NCBI RefSeq assembly: GCF_003626595.1
Contig: NZ_RBAK01000006.1
Span: forward strand, 124,001-188,000
DNA: 64,000 nucleotides
Direction of reading: 5' to 3'
DNA from: Micromonospora endolithica
GTDB lineage: Bacteria; Actinomycetota; Actinomycetes; Mycobacteriales; Micromonosporaceae
A program made the position numbers and the translations under genes. Below are positions 46,301-55,678 of the stretch, in pieces. The notes below the pieces were generated by a model. That model saw only the letters and a program-made list of their open reading frames with translations. It had not been told where the DNA came from and ran no database searches. Position 1 is the stretch's first letter. Each line of letters begins with the position of its first letter.

Positions 46301-47788
46301 CAGCAGCAGTGCCGGCCGGGCGTCGGCGAGCATGCCGGCGACACGGGCGGCCGGATACGCCGGGTCGACCGGCAGGTACGCCGCGCCGGCCTTCGCGATG
46401 GCGAGCAGTGCGACCACGGTCTCCGCCGTGCGGGGCAGGGCCAGCGCGACGAGACGGCCCGGCCCCGCCCCCTGGGCGAGCAGGTGGTGCGCGAGCCGGT
46501 TGGCCCGCTCGTCGAGGTCCCGGTAGGTCAGCCGGGTCTCGTCGGCGACCACGGCGAGTGCCCGCGGGTCGCGGTCGGCGGCGGCTTCGAAGAGCCCGGG
46601 AACGGTCGCCGGGACGAGGGCGGCCGCCGTGTCGTTCCACTCGGCCAGGCGACGGCGCACCGGCTCGCCGACCAGGTCGACGCGACCCACCGGCAGCCGG
46701 GGGTCGGCGGCCAGCGCCCGGCGCAGGGCGGCCAGGTGGACGCCCAGCCCGGCGGCGTCGAAGTGGGCGGCGTCGCCGTCGAGGAACACGCGCAGGCAGC
46801 CGTCGACCGGGTCCTCGACGACGCGGACGACGAGCTGCGCGGGCTGCCCGGTGCCGAGATGCCGCACGGTCGCGGCGACCGGGCCGAAACGGGCCGGCGG
46901 CCCCGCCGGCACGGCCTCGACCAGCACCCCGTACGGCCCGACGTCGGCGACCGGGTGCCGCTGGTGGCGTCGGGCCCGACGGGTCGCGTCGGCCACCCGG
47001 CGCACCACGGCGGCGACGGTGTGCTCGGGCCGGACCGTCACCCGCAACGGCAACACCCGGGCGAGCGGGCCGGGGTCGCGCAGGTCGCCCCGTTCGGTGC
47101 GGCCGGCCATCTGCAACCCGGTCAGCACGTCCGTCCCGGCGCCGCGCCGGTGCAGGTAGCCGGCCACGGCCGCGGCGAGCCACACCGGCCACCCGACGCC
47201 GGCGGCGCGGGACGCGGCGCGTACCGCCGCCGTCTCACCCGCGTCCAGCGGGGCGTCGGCCGTCACCCGGCCGGTGCGATCCGCGTCGTAGGTGGTCGAC
47301 AGGCTGGCCGGCCGGGGTGCTTCCCGCAGCTCCTGCGTCCAGTGCCGGCGCGCCGAGTCGGCCCCGGGCCCGGTCGGGCCGGCCGGCACGGGTGCGCGCA
47401 GCTGTTCCCCGGCGTCGCCGCCGAGCAGCCCGGAGTAGATCTCGGCGGCCCGGGCGGTGACCAGTTCCACCCCGTGCCGGTCCAGGCGACCGGCGGGATA
47501 GCGCTGGTACCAGCCGTAGCGCCCGTCGCCCAGGTGCAGCAGCGCCTGGTCGACCGGGCCGCCGTTCGCGCCCGGGCGGCGGCCCCCGACCCAGCCCTCG
47601 GCCGCGCCCCTCGGGTCGGGTTCGCCGCCGAGGTCGACCAGCTCGACGTCGCCCGGCGCCGGCAGCCCGGTGACGGCGTGCAGTTCTGCCAGGGCGCGAC
47701 GCACCGCCGTGCCGAACAGCGCCGGGTCGAGCACGCCCTCCGATGTGACGAGTGCGGCCACCGCGCCGGTGTGGTCGGCCACGGTCAT
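37313..47788 (-). CDS. Two-module NRPS: C*-A-PCP-E-C-A(Val?)-PCP-E-C
   Basis: 3,491 residues. N-terminal C-like domain 1-380: the HHxxxDG position reads [12 protein letters not shown], so inactive. A1 about 383-885 ([11 protein letters not shown] about 548), pocket D-V-F-S-L-A-V-V-Y-K, no confident substrate. PCP Ser in GGDSIIAI (976). E1 1030-1506 with AHHLVVDG (1171). C2 1540-1963 with CHHIVADG (1670). A2 about 1970-2465, pocket D-A-Y-W-W-G-G-T-F-K, a Val-type code. [11 protein letters not shown] (2513). E2 2567-3030 with AHHFVVDG (2695). Terminal C3 3064-3491 with AHHILLDG (3197). Two E domains imply two D-residues. The protein ends in a C domain without TE, so the chain must pass to another acceptor, for example the C-PCP-R protein. 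ATGA overlap with the dehydrogenase gene, GGAGG ahead of the ATG. Confidence 0.94.
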   Translation of the reverse strand: MTVADHTGAVAALVTSEGVLDPALFGTAVRRALAELHAVTGLPAPGDVELVDLGGEPDPRGAAEGWVGGRRPGANGGPVDQALLHLGDGRYGWYQRYPAGRLDRHGVELVTARAAEIYSGLLGGDAGEQLRAPVPAGPTGPGADSARRHWTQELREAPRPASLSTTYDADRTGRVTADAPLDAGETAAVRAASRAAGVGWPVWLAAAVAGYLHRRGAGTDVLTGLQMAGRTERGDLRDPGPLARVLPLRVTVRPEHTVAAVVRRVADATRRARRHQRHPVADVGPYGVLVEAVPAGPPARFGPVAATVRHLGTGQPAQLVVRVVEDPVDGCLRVFLDGDAAHFDAAGLGVHLAALRRALAADPRLPVGRVDLVGEPVRRRLAEWNDTAAALVPATVPGLFEAAADRDPRALAVVADETRLTYRDLDERANRLAHHLLAQGAGPGRLVALALPRTAETVVALLAIAKAGAAYLPVDPAYPAARVAGMLADARPALLLAGGELADRHPGHRAVRLDDPAVRAEVDARPDRRPTDDDRSVRLLPAHPAYVIYTSGSTGRPKGVVVAHRSVVNLLGWARRDIGDPALRRVLASTSLSFDVSVFEVVVPLLAGHTVELVPDPLALIAEPAARRQVSLVSTVPSVLGHLIAHGGLDLHPDTLLLAGEALPVQVARAVRERFPDARLGNVYGPTEATVYATAWYTDGPVDGPPPIGRPLPNTRAYVLDGALQPVPPGTAGELYLAGHGVADGYLGNPVLTAERFPADPFGPPGSRLYRTGDLARWDADGVLHYLGRTDHQVKVRGFRIEPGDVEATLTEHPSVTGAAVVAREDRPGDRKLVAYVTGGVDGAAVRAWAAARMPDHLVPAAVVVLDRLPTTPNGKLDRSALPAPDFAAAANPTTGAGSTAGQTANDPVAGNDPTAVGAAPPGGPRDADRQDTTGAPTPAGEPGDDAATVLAGVFADVLGLPSVDHRASLFDIGGDSIIAIQLVSRARRAGLSFTPQDVFEHPTVEGLAAICGRVDDGPAEIADDGVGRVPLTPIMEWFRQRGGPGDGFSQSVGLQVPADLGHDRLVSAVRTVLEHHDALRLTLTRRGGGATGARVARWTLDVRPRGSVDAASCVRRVDVADLDERELAAVVGREAEAARRQLAPTDGVMLRLVWLDAGRQRPGRLLVVAHHLVVDGVAWRVLVPDLVAAWTAARDGTTAALPPVGTSYRRWAQLLSEEARRPEREDEVDVWLDQLAEDDPTLGADRLDATRDVTRTSRMFAMRLPAEQTELLLTRAPALFHCGPDEVLMTGLALAVARWRRERGRGAASSVLLDIEGHGREPVVPGVDLSRTVGWFTSIYPVRLDPGAPDWDEVRHGGPAVGNAIRRVRQLTRSLPDKGVGFGLLRYLNPHTSTVLAEAGRPQIGFNYLGRFAAVGGEGADTGWGAAKEFDGLGGASDPDAPLPHELEIGMVAQEGPTGTQLTASLMFAGELFGEEEIGELATRWAEALAGLAAHTARPGSGDTAPADLDLSLTPLTPEELDLVVAAVPDPVDLLPVAPLQEGMLFHARYDEDAPDVYSVQLILDVEGPFEVARLRRAADDLLRRHPNLRAGFLHEGLTRPVQVIPRGGHPSVDETDLRGLDPDAREEESRRLLAADRARRFDLTRPPLVRISVHRLTDDRHRISLLCHHIVADGWSTPLLIRDLLGYYTGGAAARDLPPLTPYREYVTWLAGQDVAAAATAWRDAFAGFTTPTLLAPGSDGTGPVPVGEAAVDLPDALSAGLAQAARHCGVTLNTVVQAAWGLTLSAVTGGADVAFGATVSVRPPELDDVEAIVGLAMNVVPVRVRCAAGWTLREVVARLRADLTALMPHQHLGLRAIHRAVGHHALFDTVFAFENYPMDTGSFEPAGSDLRVVGLASHDGSHYPVTLRVYARGGRVQLRLDHRPDVVDDERAGRLLAALRRVFEALVSDVDTPVGRLRLTGPGRDDLPSGWNDTAAPLPTAGPDELVAAVAAASPDAVAVVDGDTTLTYHELDSRADRLAGALVAAGVTPGDLVAVALPRGAALVVSLLATLRAGAAYLPVDTGYPPARLAAILSDARPACLIAADDTALPEFTGPRLRPDASGAAAPGVPAAAGRPAYVMYTSGTTGVPRGVVVPGSAVVALALDRRFDTAAHRRVLLHSPVTFDAATYELWVPLLRGGTVVVAPPGDVDVATIGRLVAEHRVTALWLTAGLFRLVAGEAPEALTGVVEVWTGGEVVPTDAVARVRAAVPGITVVDGYGPTENTTFATTWPVRPGDPVDGPLPIGRPMDNTRAYVLDAALRPAGPDVPGELYLAGAGLAHGYLGDPVLTASRFTADPFGPPGGRLYRTGDLARWGADGVLHFLGRADEQVKVRGFRIEPGDVEAALREHPEVTGAAVVAREDHPGVRRLVAYVTGADIDGAALREWAATRLPEHMLPAAVVVVRRFPLTANGKLDRALLPAPGPAVGGRGGAPRTDAERVVAGLFAEVLRLDEVGVEDRFFDLGGDSISALQLASRARRAGLTLTPRQIFAHRSVAAIAAVARTVPAPAAETRDDAIGPMPLTPIMRWCHERPGPVDGFCQSVTLAVPAGLVRADLVAAVQAVLDHHDALRMRIDAAGGCEILPVGAVDAATVVDQLRVADLDTAEASTAVTVALEDARRTLVPTRGAMFRVVHAEAGDGRAGRLYLLAHHFVVDGVTWRVLSADLEAAWRAARAGDPAGAALAPVGTSLRRWAGLLAEEAQRPDRENEVDLWLEQLGGGDPLLGHRPLDPAVDVAGTAASVPVEVTPDEATALLVRLPALFHCRPDEVLATALALATAHRRRARGRNEGSALVIDSELHGREPLVDGLDLTRTAGWFTSMFPVRLDPGPVDWQQVVSGGPALESALKRVKEQMRAVPDHGIGYGLLRFLNPHTRPLLAAAGHPQVGFNYLGRFAGGEDGAGTGPEAWRPAPEAGGLGGGADPGTPLHHVLEVTAWSVEGPHGPGLTASLVYASQAVDAAEVEELARAWRQALAGLAALAGVSTGGRTPSDFPLLRLSQHDVDAITAQVPGASEVLPLAPLQEGLLFHAVSADEARGVYVVQLTLYLDGPLDAAALRRAGDGLLRQHPHLGAAFLHEGLPVPVQVIGEATRMPWREIDLSRLAPAEQEGRLADLVDAYRAARFQPTEPPMVRLLLVRLAAERHALVIGAHHILLDGWSTPLLITDLLALYHAELRGAALPPAPPYRDYLAWVARQDRAAARAAWRDVLDGLPGPTLLAEPAPDREAVLPEHVTSELSEPLSAALRARARTGGLTVNTFVQAAWALTLADATGGDDVVFGMTVAGRPPELPGVERMVGLFINTLPVRVRLRGEEDLAGLLDRIQDEQSRLSGFQYLSLGEIQRAAGVGDLFDSAVVFENFPLDPEALTEATGGLRMSGATGHDTPHFTFGLAVLPYERIAFRVTHRPDLLPAAVVERLVAAMVRALETLVDHPERRVAAVRATSLVRS

Positions 47789-48642
47789 CTCCCTCCGAGG
47801 ACGCGGGTGTGGGCGTAGTGGTGGAAGCCACGGCCGGCCTTGCGCCCCAGGTGCCCGGCGCCGACCAGCTCGGCCAGCAGGCGGCTCGGGGTGAACCGGT
47901 CGTCGCCGGTGTGCTCGCGCAGCACCACCAGCGAGTCGAGGACGGTGTCCAGGCCGATCAGATCGGCGGTGGCGAGCGGGCCGAGGGGATGTCCGAAGCA
48001 GCTGGTGAAAACGTCGTCGACGGTGGCGGCGTCGGCGGTGCCCTGCTGCACGACGGTCGACGCCTCGTTCACGGTCAGCATCAGCACCCGGTTGGTGACG
48101 AAGCCGGGCCCGTCGTTGACCACGATCGCCCGTTTGCCCATGCCGTGCAGGAGAGCGCGGGCCCGGGTCAGCGTCTCGGTGCTGGTGTCCGCGCCGCGTA
48201 CCACCTCCACGGCATCCTTGAGCGGTGCCGGGTTCATGAAGTGCATGCCGAGCACCCGGTCGGCGCGGTCGGTGAACGACGCGAGCCGGGCGACCGGGAT
48301 CGCGGAGGTGCAGGACGCCAGCACCGTCCGGTCGGGACAGACCGCGTCCAGGGCGGACAGCACCGCGCGTTTGACGTCCACCCGCTCGGTGGCGCACTCC
48401 ACCACGAAGTCGGCAGTGGCCAGGGCGTCGATCGAGTCGGCCCACCGCACGGTCCCGGTCGGCCCGGTGGCGGCGGTGGGGCGGGTCAGCCGCAGCAGGC
48501 GTACGCCCTCACGCAGCCGGTGCGGCCCGCGTTCGCGGGCGGCCGGGTCGGGCTCGACCACCACCACGTCGTGACCCGCCTGGGCGGCGCACTGGGCCAC
48601 GCCGACACCCATGGTGCCGGCTCCGACCACACCGATCGTCAT
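47785..48642 (-). CDS. 3-hydroxyacyl-CoA/ACP dehydrogenase (FkbK/ZmaG type)
   Basis: 285 residues. N-terminal NAD-binding [13 protein letters not shown] (residues 4-16), then [15 protein letters not shown] near 140 (catalytic His) and [12 protein letters not shown] near 182, all typical of 3-hydroxybutyryl-CoA dehydrogenases. The start at 48642 has GGGGAGG 8 nt upstream; an upstream ATG at 48663 would give an ATGA overlap. With the ACP, acyl-CoA dehydrogenase and FkbH-like genes of this operon it completes the set known from FK520 and zwittermicin for oxidising glyceryl-ACP to 2-hydroxymalonyl-ACP. It should act on the ACP encoded at 58917-59198. Confidence 0.92.
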   Translation of the reverse strand: MTIGVVGAGTMGVGVAQCAAQAGHDVVVVEPDPAARERGPHRLREGVRLLRLTRPTAATGPTGTVRWADSIDALATADFVVECATERVDVKRAVLSALDAVCPDRTVLASCTSAIPVARLASFTDRADRVLGMHFMNPAPLKDAVEVVRGADTSTETLTRARALLHGMGKRAIVVNDGPGFVTNRVLMLTVNEASTVVQQGTADAATVDDVFTSCFGHPLGPLATADLIGLDTVLDSLVVLREHTGDDRFTPSRLLAELVGAGHLGRKAGRGFHHYAHTRVLGGR

Positions 48643-48659
48643 CTCCGGTTCCTCCCCGG

Positions 48660-51600
48660 TCATCCGGCCACCGCCGGCAGCCACAGGTCGAGCGCCGCCC
48701 GGTCCGGCTCGGCCGCCGCGGCGCGCAGCAGACCCACCAGTTCGTCCGCCAGCGCCGCCACGCTGTCCGGGTCGAACAGGTCCGTGCGGTAGGTCAGGCT
48801 CGCCGCGACGTCGTCGCCGTCCGGCCGGACGGTCAGCGCCAGGTCGTAGGGGCGCGCCCCGGCGGCGGCGTCCACCGACCCGAACCACAGGTCGAACAGC
48901 GGGTGGCGGTCCGGCAGCGTCGGCACGTCCAGGGCACGGGCCAGACCCTCGATCGGCACGCCGAGGTGCTGGCGGGCCGCGGCGAGCGTCGCGTCGACCC
49001 GGGCGAGCAGGTCGGCCCAGGGGGGTTCGTCGGAGAGGTCCACGCGGATCGCGGCGGGTCGTGGTCCCTGCCCCGCGTCGAGCGCCGCGCCCACCACCAC
49101 GTCGTCGGTTCCGGCCCGCGCGGCGACCAGGGCGAGGTACGCCCCGAGCAGCGCGGTCACCGGGTCGGCGGGGCCGGCGGCGGCCGTCACCACCTCGGCG
49201 GGCACGCGGAACGGGTGCACCGCGGTGGCCGGGTCACCGCCGGCCGCTCGCGGCCGGTCCGTGGGCAGCTCCACCACCGGCGCGTGGGCGAGCGCCTCCC
49301 GCCAGTACGCGACGTCGGCGCCGGCACCCCCGCCGGCGTGGTCGAAAGCCGCCGCCGGTGGCCCGGATCGTGCGACGGCGGCGGCCAGCTCCCGTACCGG
49401 CCGGTCCGGGTCGGCCGCGAGCGCGCGCAGCAACGCCACGAACAGCTCGGCCGTCGCCGCCACGGTGGAGCGTTCGAAGAGCTGGGTGCGGTATTCCAGG
49501 ATGCCGACCAGGTCCCGCAGCTCGGCGTGCTCACCCAGCACCAGGCTGAGGTCGAACTTGGCGGTGCCGGGCGGCAGGCCGGGGAAGGGATCCTCCCGGT
49601 CGCCGCCGCCGAGCACGTTGCCCCGCCCGATGTCCCGGGAGACCGTCGGCGGCAGGGTCTGGTGGACGTACATCACGTCGAACAGCGGGCTGCGGGACGG
49701 ATCGCGCGGCCCGGCGACCGCCTTGACCACCCGGTCGAACGGGACCTCCTGGTGCTCCAGGCCGGTCAGCACCGTCCCGCGCACCTGGCGGACCAGCTCG
49801 CGGAAGGTCGGCTCACCGGACAGGTCGGCCCGCAACGCGATGGTGTTGTTGAAGAAGCCGATCAACTGCCACAGCTCCGGTCGGGTGCGGCCGATCGTCG
49901 GCGTGCCGACCACCAGGTCGTCCTGCCCGCTGAGGTGGCCGAGCAGCACGTACAGGCCGGAGAGCACCACGGTGAACAGCGTCGCGGTCTCCGCCCGGCC
50001 CAGGTCCCGCAACGCCTCGGTGACCTGCTCCGGCAGGATGAAGCTGTGGTGGTCGCCCGCGTGGTCGCGGCGGGCCGGACGGGGATGGTCGGTGGGCAGG
50101 TCGAGCACCGGCGGGTCGTGCAACTTCCCGCGCCAGTAGTCCAGTTCGGCGTCCAGCGCCGGACCGCCCAGCAGCTCGCGCTGCCACCGGGCGTAGTCGC
50201 GGAATTGAATGGGCAGTGGCGGCAGCTCCTGCCGCTCGCCCCGGGTACGGGCGGCCAGGTGCCCCGCCAGTTCGGCGGAGAGCACGGCCGGGGCCCAGCC
50301 GTCGTTCACCGCGTGGTGCATGAGCGTGATGCTCAGGTGGTCCTCGGAGGCGAGGCGGACCAGCACGACGCGGACCAGCGGGTCGTGTGCGATGTCGAAG
50401 ACGTGCCGCTGCTCGGCGTGCAGGATCAACCGGGCCGCCGCCTCCGGGTCCGGTGCGCCGGAGACGTCCACCACGGAGAAGAAGTCACCCAGCGCGGGAC
50501 GGATCACCAGGCGCGGCCGGCCGTCGTCGGTGGCGAAGTTGGAGCGCAGCACCTCGTGGCGGGCCGCCAGATCCTCCCAGGCCAGGCGCAACGCCTCGAC
50601 GTCGAGCGGGCCGCGTACCCGGGCCGGCGCCGGCAGGTTGTAGAGCGTGGTGCCCGGGTCCAGCTGGTGGTGGAACCACATCCGCTCCTGGCCGAACGAC
50701 ACCACCAACTCGTCGCCCGGCACGATCGGCGGCAGCCCACGGCTCGGCGACCCGCCTCGACCGCCCGTCCGGTTCGGACGGGGCGGCGGTGCGGCGGGTG
50801 CGAGCTGCGGTGCGGCCACATCGGGGGCCGCCGGCGGCACGGCGGGTGCGGTGGGTACGACCGACTCCGGCGCGGCCGGGGCGGGCTGCGGTGCGGCCGG
50901 GACGGGTCGGGTCGCCGGCGCGGGTCGCGCGGCTGGCCCGGTCGTCGGGGCGACCGGTGCGTCGCGTGCGACCTGTCGGTTGGGCGGGGTGCCGGCCTCG
51001 GGCTCACCGGGGCCGGTCGTGCCGGGTCCGGGCACGGTGGTGTCCGGCGTGGCCGGACCCGACCGGGTACCGGCTGCGCTCGTTCCGGTGGATTCGGGGC
51101 CGGCTGCTCCGGCGCGTTCCGCGATCACGCCGGTGAGGTCGGCGACGCGCGGGTGGTCGTAGATGTCGACCAGGCCGAGGCCGACGTCGTAGGTCTCGGC
51201 TACCCGGTCGATCAGTTGCAGGGCGATGACCGAGTTGCCGCCGAGGGCGAAGTAGTCGGCGTCCGGCGGTACGTCGTCGGCGTGCAGAAGGGCGCGCAGC
51301 GCCTCCCGCAACCAGGGCCCGACCGGGGGCCCGACGGCCGGCTCGGTGTCCGCGACCGGGGCCGGCTCCGTGACCAGGGCCGGTTCCGTGACCGGGGCCG
51401 GCTCGGTGACCGGGGCCGGCTCGGTGACCACGGCCGGCTCCACGACGGCCGCCGGCACGATGGCGGGCCCGTCGACGGTGGCCGGCTCGGCGGTCGGGAC
51501 CGCCGGTGCCTCGATGGGCGGCGGGACGTCGGCCGGTTCCCGAAGGACCGCCGGCTCGGCGGTGACCGGCGGCTCGGCCGCCCCGGCCGGGGTACGGGTC

Positions 51601-53858
51601 GACCCGGCGGTGTCGGGTCGCACCGGGTCCGGCACCGGTCCGGCGACGACGGGCGGGCCGAGGCGGATGACCTCGCCCAGTGGCAGCGGCCAGCAGCGTT
51701 CCCCGCGCAGCGGGGTGCCGGGCAGGTGGATCCGGCGGGCCGGCGGTCCGGCGGGCACCTCGGCCAGGGCGCCCCAGTCGAGGTCGACCCCCGCCCCGTA
51801 CAGCGCGCCGAGCAGGCGCAGGACCCCGTCGGGACCGGGCGGTACCCGCAGCGTCCCGCGCGGCCCGCCGGGCACCGCCGGGTCGGTGAGCGCGTCGCCC
51901 AGTTCGCCGCGGATGCCCAGCTCGACGAAGATCACCGGACCGTCGGCGAGTACCGCGGCGGCGGCCTGCCGCAGCCGCTCCGGGTCGGCGGCCGGGAACG
52001 GCCCGCCCTCGGCCAGTTCGACGGTGTCCTCGGGAGTCAGTTCGTCGCGCAGCCACCGCACGGCGTAGCGGGCCGCGCCGGAGCTGAGCAGGCCGTGGAC
52101 CGGCACCCCCGCGGCCACCAGCCGGCGGTGCGCGTCGAGCTGCCAGGCCACCACCCCGGCGGCCGGTCCGCGCAGCGGCAGACGCGGCGGCAGGGGAGGG
52201 ACGACGGCGTCGGTGGGTACCGTGGCGTCCCCGGAGAGCAGCAACACCACCCGAGGTCCGCCCGTGGCGCCGCTCGCGTTCCCCGGGCCGGTGGCCGTGG
52301 ACACCGCCGCCGCGCGGTGCGGCTCCGCCCCGTCGGCGGCCCGGCGCCAGGTCGCCTCGGCGGCCAGCGCGGTCGCGGCCGTCCGGGTGTCGGCGGCGAC
52401 CACCGCCAGGCGCAACGGGTGGTGGTCGCGGCCGGCGCCCAGGGTGGCGGCGACGTCGCCGAGGCGGGCCGAACCCGGCCGCAGGGCGACCGCGATCCGG
52501 GTGCAGGTCTCCACCAGGTCGTCGACGGTACGGGCGGAGACCGGAAGGAGCCGTGCCGCACCGTCGTCCCCGGCCGGCGGCGGCGTCGGTGCCTGCTCGA
52601 CGACGCAGTGCGCCACGATGCCACCCAGGCTGTACGAGCTGACGCCGGCCCGGCGCGGCTGCTCCCGGCTGCCCGGCCACTGTTCCAGCGCGGTCACCAC
52701 CCGCACCCCCGCCGCCTGCGGGTCCACGCCCTCGGCGGGGGAGTGGTAGTGCAACGACGGGTACCGCTCGCCGTGGTGCACGCTCAGGATCGCGCACACC
52801 AGGCCGGCGATGCCGGCCGCGTGGTCGAGGTGGCCGATGGCGGTCTTCACCGATCCGATGGGCAGCGCCCCGCCCCGCCGTACGCCGGCCTGGCGACCGG
52901 CCCGGCCGAGCCCCTCGATCTCCACGGCGTCGCCGAGTCGGGTGCCCGACCCGTGCGCCTGAAGGTAACCCGCCGTGGACAGGTCCAGGCCGGCCGCCCG
53001 CCAGGCCCGGCCGATGACGTCGGCCTGGGCGACCGCACTCGGTGTGCTGATGGTGGCGGACCGGTGTCCGTTGTGGCCGATCGCCGTACCCCGGATGACG
53101 GCGTGCACGGGCAGGCCCTCGGCCCGCGCGCGGGCCAGGGTGCTGAGCAGCAACACCGCCCCGCCCTCACCGGCGGCGGTGCCGTCGGCGGCGGCGTCGA
53201 ACGCCCGGCACCGGGCCTGCGGGGAGATGATGGCCCGGAACGCGCCGGTGTCGTCGGCGGGCGGATGCAGCGACCGCACCGCGACCCCACCGGCCAGGGC
53301 GAGGTCGGCGTCGCCGGCCCGCAGTTCCCGACAGGCGTGGTGCACCGCGACCAACGAGCCGTTGCAGCCGGTGTCCACGCCGTAGGTGGGGCCGCGCAGG
53401 CCGTAGAGGTGGGCGACCCGGGAGGGCAGGGCGCAGGGCACGGTGCCGAGCATGGCCAGGGTGCCGGTCTCACCGACCAGCGCGCCGTAGTCGGGGCTCG
53501 GTGAGCTGAACACCACGGCCGTCCGGCTGTCCCGCAGGCTCGACGGGGCCAGGCCCGCGTTCTCCACCGCACCCTGCACCAGGTGCAGCGCGATCCGGTG
53601 CTGCGGGTCGATCAGCTCCGCCTCCCGCCGGGACAGGCCGAAGAAGCGGTGGTCGAAGAGGTCGATCCGGTCCAGGTAGCCCAACTCGGCGTACCGGACG
53701 TCGGGGTCGAGGTTGGAGGTCTCCCGCCGGGTCGCCGGCATCGGCCGTACGCTGTCCCGTCCGGCGCGCAGGTTGGCGCGGAACGCGTCGAGGTCGTCGG
53801 CCTGCGGAAACCGCACGGCGACGCCGATGACGGCGATGTCCTCTCCCGGCTGACCCAT
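48660..53858 (-). CDS. Hybrid PKS-NRPS: KS-AT(degenerate)-ACP-C-C'
   Basis: 1,732 residues from an ATG with GGGAGGAAG; a GTG at 53879 overlapping the preceding stop is an alternative. KS 1-425 keeps Cys (DTGCNGSL, about 165; unusual NG after Cys), His (QAHGSGT, 305) and His (GHLDHAAG, 345). The AT region (about 430-740) retains only traces: where GHSxG is expected there is LLSSGAAR, and no HAFH/YASH motif follows, so it should not load extender. ACP Ser in GGNSVIAL (875), flanked by two Pro/Ala/Val-rich linkers (740-846 and 917-1040). C domain 1050-1510 with HHAVNDG (1182). The last ~220 residues resemble the second half of another C domain without an active site. Likely receives an extender from the hydroxymalonyl-ACP in trans. 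Confidence 0.9.
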   Translation of the reverse strand: MGQPGEDIAVIGVAVRFPQADDLDAFRANLRAGRDSVRPMPATRRETSNLDPDVRYAELGYLDRIDLFDHRFFGLSRREAELIDPQHRIALHLVQGAVENAGLAPSSLRDSRTAVVFSSPSPDYGALVGETGTLAMLGTVPCALPSRVAHLYGLRGPTYGVDTGCNGSLVAVHHACRELRAGDADLALAGGVAVRSLHPPADDTGAFRAIISPQARCRAFDAAADGTAAGEGGAVLLLSTLARARAEGLPVHAVIRGTAIGHNGHRSATISTPSAVAQADVIGRAWRAAGLDLSTAGYLQAHGSGTRLGDAVEIEGLGRAGRQAGVRRGGALPIGSVKTAIGHLDHAAGIAGLVCAILSVHHGERYPSLHYHSPAEGVDPQAAGVRVVTALEQWPGSREQPRRAGVSSYSLGGIVAHCVVEQAPTPPPAGDDGAARLLPVSARTVDDLVETCTRIAVALRPGSARLGDVAATLGAGRDHHPLRLAVVAADTRTAATALAAEATWRRAADGAEPHRAAAVSTATGPGNASGATGGPRVVLLLSGDATVPTDAVVPPLPPRLPLRGPAAGVVAWQLDAHRRLVAAGVPVHGLLSSGAARYAVRWLRDELTPEDTVELAEGGPFPAADPERLRQAAAAVLADGPVIFVELGIRGELGDALTDPAVPGGPRGTLRVPPGPDGVLRLLGALYGAGVDLDWGALAEVPAGPPARRIHLPGTPLRGERCWPLPLGEVIRLGPPVVAGPVPDPVRPDTAGSTRTPAGAAEPPVTAEPAVLREPADVPPPIEAPAVPTAEPATVDGPAIVPAAVVEPAVVTEPAPVTEPAPVTEPALVTEPAPVADTEPAVGPPVGPWLREALRALLHADDVPPDADYFALGGNSVIALQLIDRVAETYDVGLGLVDIYDHPRVADLTGVIAERAGAAGPESTGTSAAGTRSGPATPDTTVPGPGTTGPGEPEAGTPPNRQVARDAPVAPTTGPAARPAPATRPVPAAPQPAPAAPESVVPTAPAVPPAAPDVAAPQLAPAAPPPRPNRTGGRGGSPSRGLPPIVPGDELVVSFGQERMWFHHQLDPGTTLYNLPAPARVRGPLDVEALRLAWEDLAARHEVLRSNFATDDGRPRLVIRPALGDFFSVVDVSGAPDPEAAARLILHAEQRHVFDIAHDPLVRVVLVRLASEDHLSITLMHHAVNDGWAPAVLSAELAGHLAARTRGERQELPPLPIQFRDYARWQRELLGGPALDAELDYWRGKLHDPPVLDLPTDHPRPARRDHAGDHHSFILPEQVTEALRDLGRAETATLFTVVLSGLYVLLGHLSGQDDLVVGTPTIGRTRPELWQLIGFFNNTIALRADLSGEPTFRELVRQVRGTVLTGLEHQEVPFDRVVKAVAGPRDPSRSPLFDVMYVHQTLPPTVSRDIGRGNVLGGGDREDPFPGLPPGTAKFDLSLVLGEHAELRDLVGILEYRTQLFERSTVAATAELFVALLRALAADPDRPVRELAAAVARSGPPAAAFDHAGGGAGADVAYWREALAHAPVVELPTDRPRAAGGDPATAVHPFRVPAEVVTAAAGPADPVTALLGAYLALVAARAGTDDVVVGAALDAGQGPRPAAIRVDLSDEPPWADLLARVDATLAAARQHLGVPIEGLARALDVPTLPDRHPLFDLWFGSVDAAAGARPYDLALTVRPDGDDVAASLTYRTDLFDPDSVAALADELVGLLRAAAAEPDRAALDLWLPAVAG
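51361..51437 (-). repeat. 18-bp tandem repeat in the PKS linker
   Basis: Four imperfect 18-bp units encode repeated TEPAPV hexapeptides in the linker between the degenerate AT and the ACP. It is a flexible Pro-rich tether of the kind that expands and shrinks by slippage. Confidence 0.75.
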
Positions 53859-53875
53859 CGTTCTTCCTCCCGGCG

Positions 53876-55678
53876 TCACACTTCGAAGCTGAGCGCGGCG
53901 GCGGGCGGCGGGCCGCTCCGGTCGGAGACCGGCGTGTCGGCCCGTCCGGCGATCACCGCCGCCTGCGCCGCGATCGTCTTGGCGTCGAACAGCTCACCCA
54001 CCCGGACCGCGCCGGGCCAGCGACGTTCCAGTCGCTTGTGCAGGTCGACGACCTTCAGCGAGGTGCCGCCGGCGTCGAAGAAGTTGTCCTGCAGGCCGCA
54101 ACCCCGATGTCCCAGCACCTCGGCCCAGATGTCGGCCACCGCGCGTTGCAGCCCGGTCCAGTCGTGGTCGGCCGGCGCGTCCACCCGGTCCTCCTCCTGT
54201 GCGGCACCGAGCCGCGCGAGGGCGTCCCGGTCGAGCTTGCCGTTGACGGTCAGCGGTATCGCGGGCACCGCCACGAACCGCGCCGGCACCGCGGCGAGCG
54301 GCAACGATTCGCGACACAGCGCCCGCAGCGCCACCGGCGGTGGGAGCGGACCGTCACAGACCAGGTACGCGACGAGCACCGGCTCCGGTACCAGCGGATC
54401 GAGCAGCACGGCGGCCCGGCGTACCGCGGGGTGGGCGCTGACCACCTCGGCGACCTCGGCCGGCTCGACCCGGTGTCCGCGTATCTTCACCTGGTCGTCG
54501 GCCCGCCCCCGGAACTCCAGGGCGCCGTCGGGGCGGCGCGTTGCCAGGTCTCCGGTGCGGTAGAGCCGGGCGCCCGGCAGGGCCGCGAACGGGTCGGCGA
54601 CGAAACGCTCCGCCGTGCGGGACGGCTGCCCGGCGTAGCCCTGCGCCAGGAACGGCCCGCCGACGTACAGCTCGCCGACACCGCCGGCGGGCTGCTCGCG
54701 CAGCGCGGCGTCGAGGACGTGCACCCTCGCCCCGGGAAGCGGGGCGCCGATCGGCACGTCCCCGCGGGTGTGGTGCGGCGGCACCCGCTGGTAGGTGCAC
54801 GAGACGATGGCCTCGGTCGGCCCGTACTCGTTGACCAGTCCGGTGGTGGGCAGCAGTCGACGGTGCCGGCGGACGAGGTCGGCCTCGCACCGCTCACCGC
54901 CGACGCTGACGTGCCGCAGCGTGGGCGGCAGCAGCGCGGCGTGGTCGAGCAGCAGCCGGTAGTAGGACGGTACGCAGATCAGGTGGGTCACGGCACGGGT
55001 GGCGGCGAGCGTGGCGACGGCACCCGGGTCGGCCATCCGCTCCTCGTCGGGCAGCACCACCGTGCCGCCGCGCCGCAGGGTCCACAGGGTGGCGCCCAGG
55101 CTGCCGTCGAAGGACAGGCGCAGGGCGGTCAGGAACGTCGGTCGCCCGGTGCCGTACAGCACGTCCCGGCAGCGGATGGACGTGTCCAGGTGGGCGTGAC
55201 CGACGACCACGCCCTTCGGCCGGCCGGTCGAGCCCGAGGTGTGGATGACGTACGCGGGCAGGTCCAGCGGCAACGTCGGGGGCAGCGGCACCGGCGGCGC
55301 GGCCACCAGGTCCCGGACGTCGAGGTGGGCCAGGGTGTCGGCGGAGGCCGGTCGGCTGCCGGCGTGCACCAGCACCCGGCAGTCGGTGTCGCGCACCACG
55401 GCGGCGAGCCGGGCGGCCGGCTGCCCCGGTTCCACCACCGCCCACGCGGCGCCCACCCGGGCGGCGGCCAGCATGGCGACCACGGTGGCGGTCGACTGTT
55501 CCAGGTGGACGGCGATGACGGTGCCGGGCAGCGCGCCCGCGGCCACCAACCGCATCGAGAGGTGGTCGACGGCGTCCGCGAGCCCGCCGTAGCTCAGGAT
55601 CTCGTTGCCCACGACCACCGCCGGGTTCTCCGGGGTCTCGCTGGCGTGGGCGAGGATCTCCACCACCAGCGGGGTCAC
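53876..55678 (-). CDS. NRPS A-PCP didomain, substrate unassigned
   Basis: 600 residues from a GTG in a GTGA overlap with the FkbH-like stop. A domain motifs: [11 protein letters not shown] near 149, NEYGPTEA near 285, YRTGDLATR near 375, NGKLDRDAL near 485. Pocket positions read D-G-G-I-S-G-E-V-S-K, small residues at the second and third places and a Glu inside, unlike any standard code I know; the Glu could pair with an amine-bearing or hydroxylated substrate. PCP Ser in GGTSLKVV near 550. With no C domain it is a loading or in-trans module. It sits directly before the KS-ACP-C gene, so it probably provides the starter amino acyl group for that KS. Confidence 0.9.
   Translation of the reverse strand: MTPLVVEILAHASETPENPAVVVGNEILSYGGLADAVDHLSMRLVAAGALPGTVIAVHLEQSTATVVAMLAAARVGAAWAVVEPGQPAARLAAVVRDTDCRVLVHAGSRPASADTLAHLDVRDLVAAPPVPLPPTLPLDLPAYVIHTSGSTGRPKGVVVGHAHLDTSIRCRDVLYGTGRPTFLTALRLSFDGSLGATLWTLRRGGTVVLPDEERMADPGAVATLAATRAVTHLICVPSYYRLLLDHAALLPPTLRHVSVGGERCEADLVRRHRRLLPTTGLVNEYGPTEAIVSCTYQRVPPHHTRGDVPIGAPLPGARVHVLDAALREQPAGGVGELYVGGPFLAQGYAGQPSRTAERFVADPFAALPGARLYRTGDLATRRPDGALEFRGRADDQVKIRGHRVEPAEVAEVVSAHPAVRRAAVLLDPLVPEPVLVAYLVCDGPLPPPVALRALCRESLPLAAVPARFVAVPAIPLTVNGKLDRDALARLGAAQEEDRVDAPADHDWTGLQRAVADIWAEVLGHRGCGLQDNFFDAGGTSLKVVDLHKRLERRWPGAVRVGELFDAKTIAAQAAVIAGRADTPVSDRSGPPPAAALSFEV

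Noticed and set aside
51640..52560. Frameshift explaining the missing AT motifs in the KS-ACP-C protein
   Set aside because: The frame stays open with normal codon use and traces of AT order are in frame, so genuine degeneration is more likely than a sequence error.
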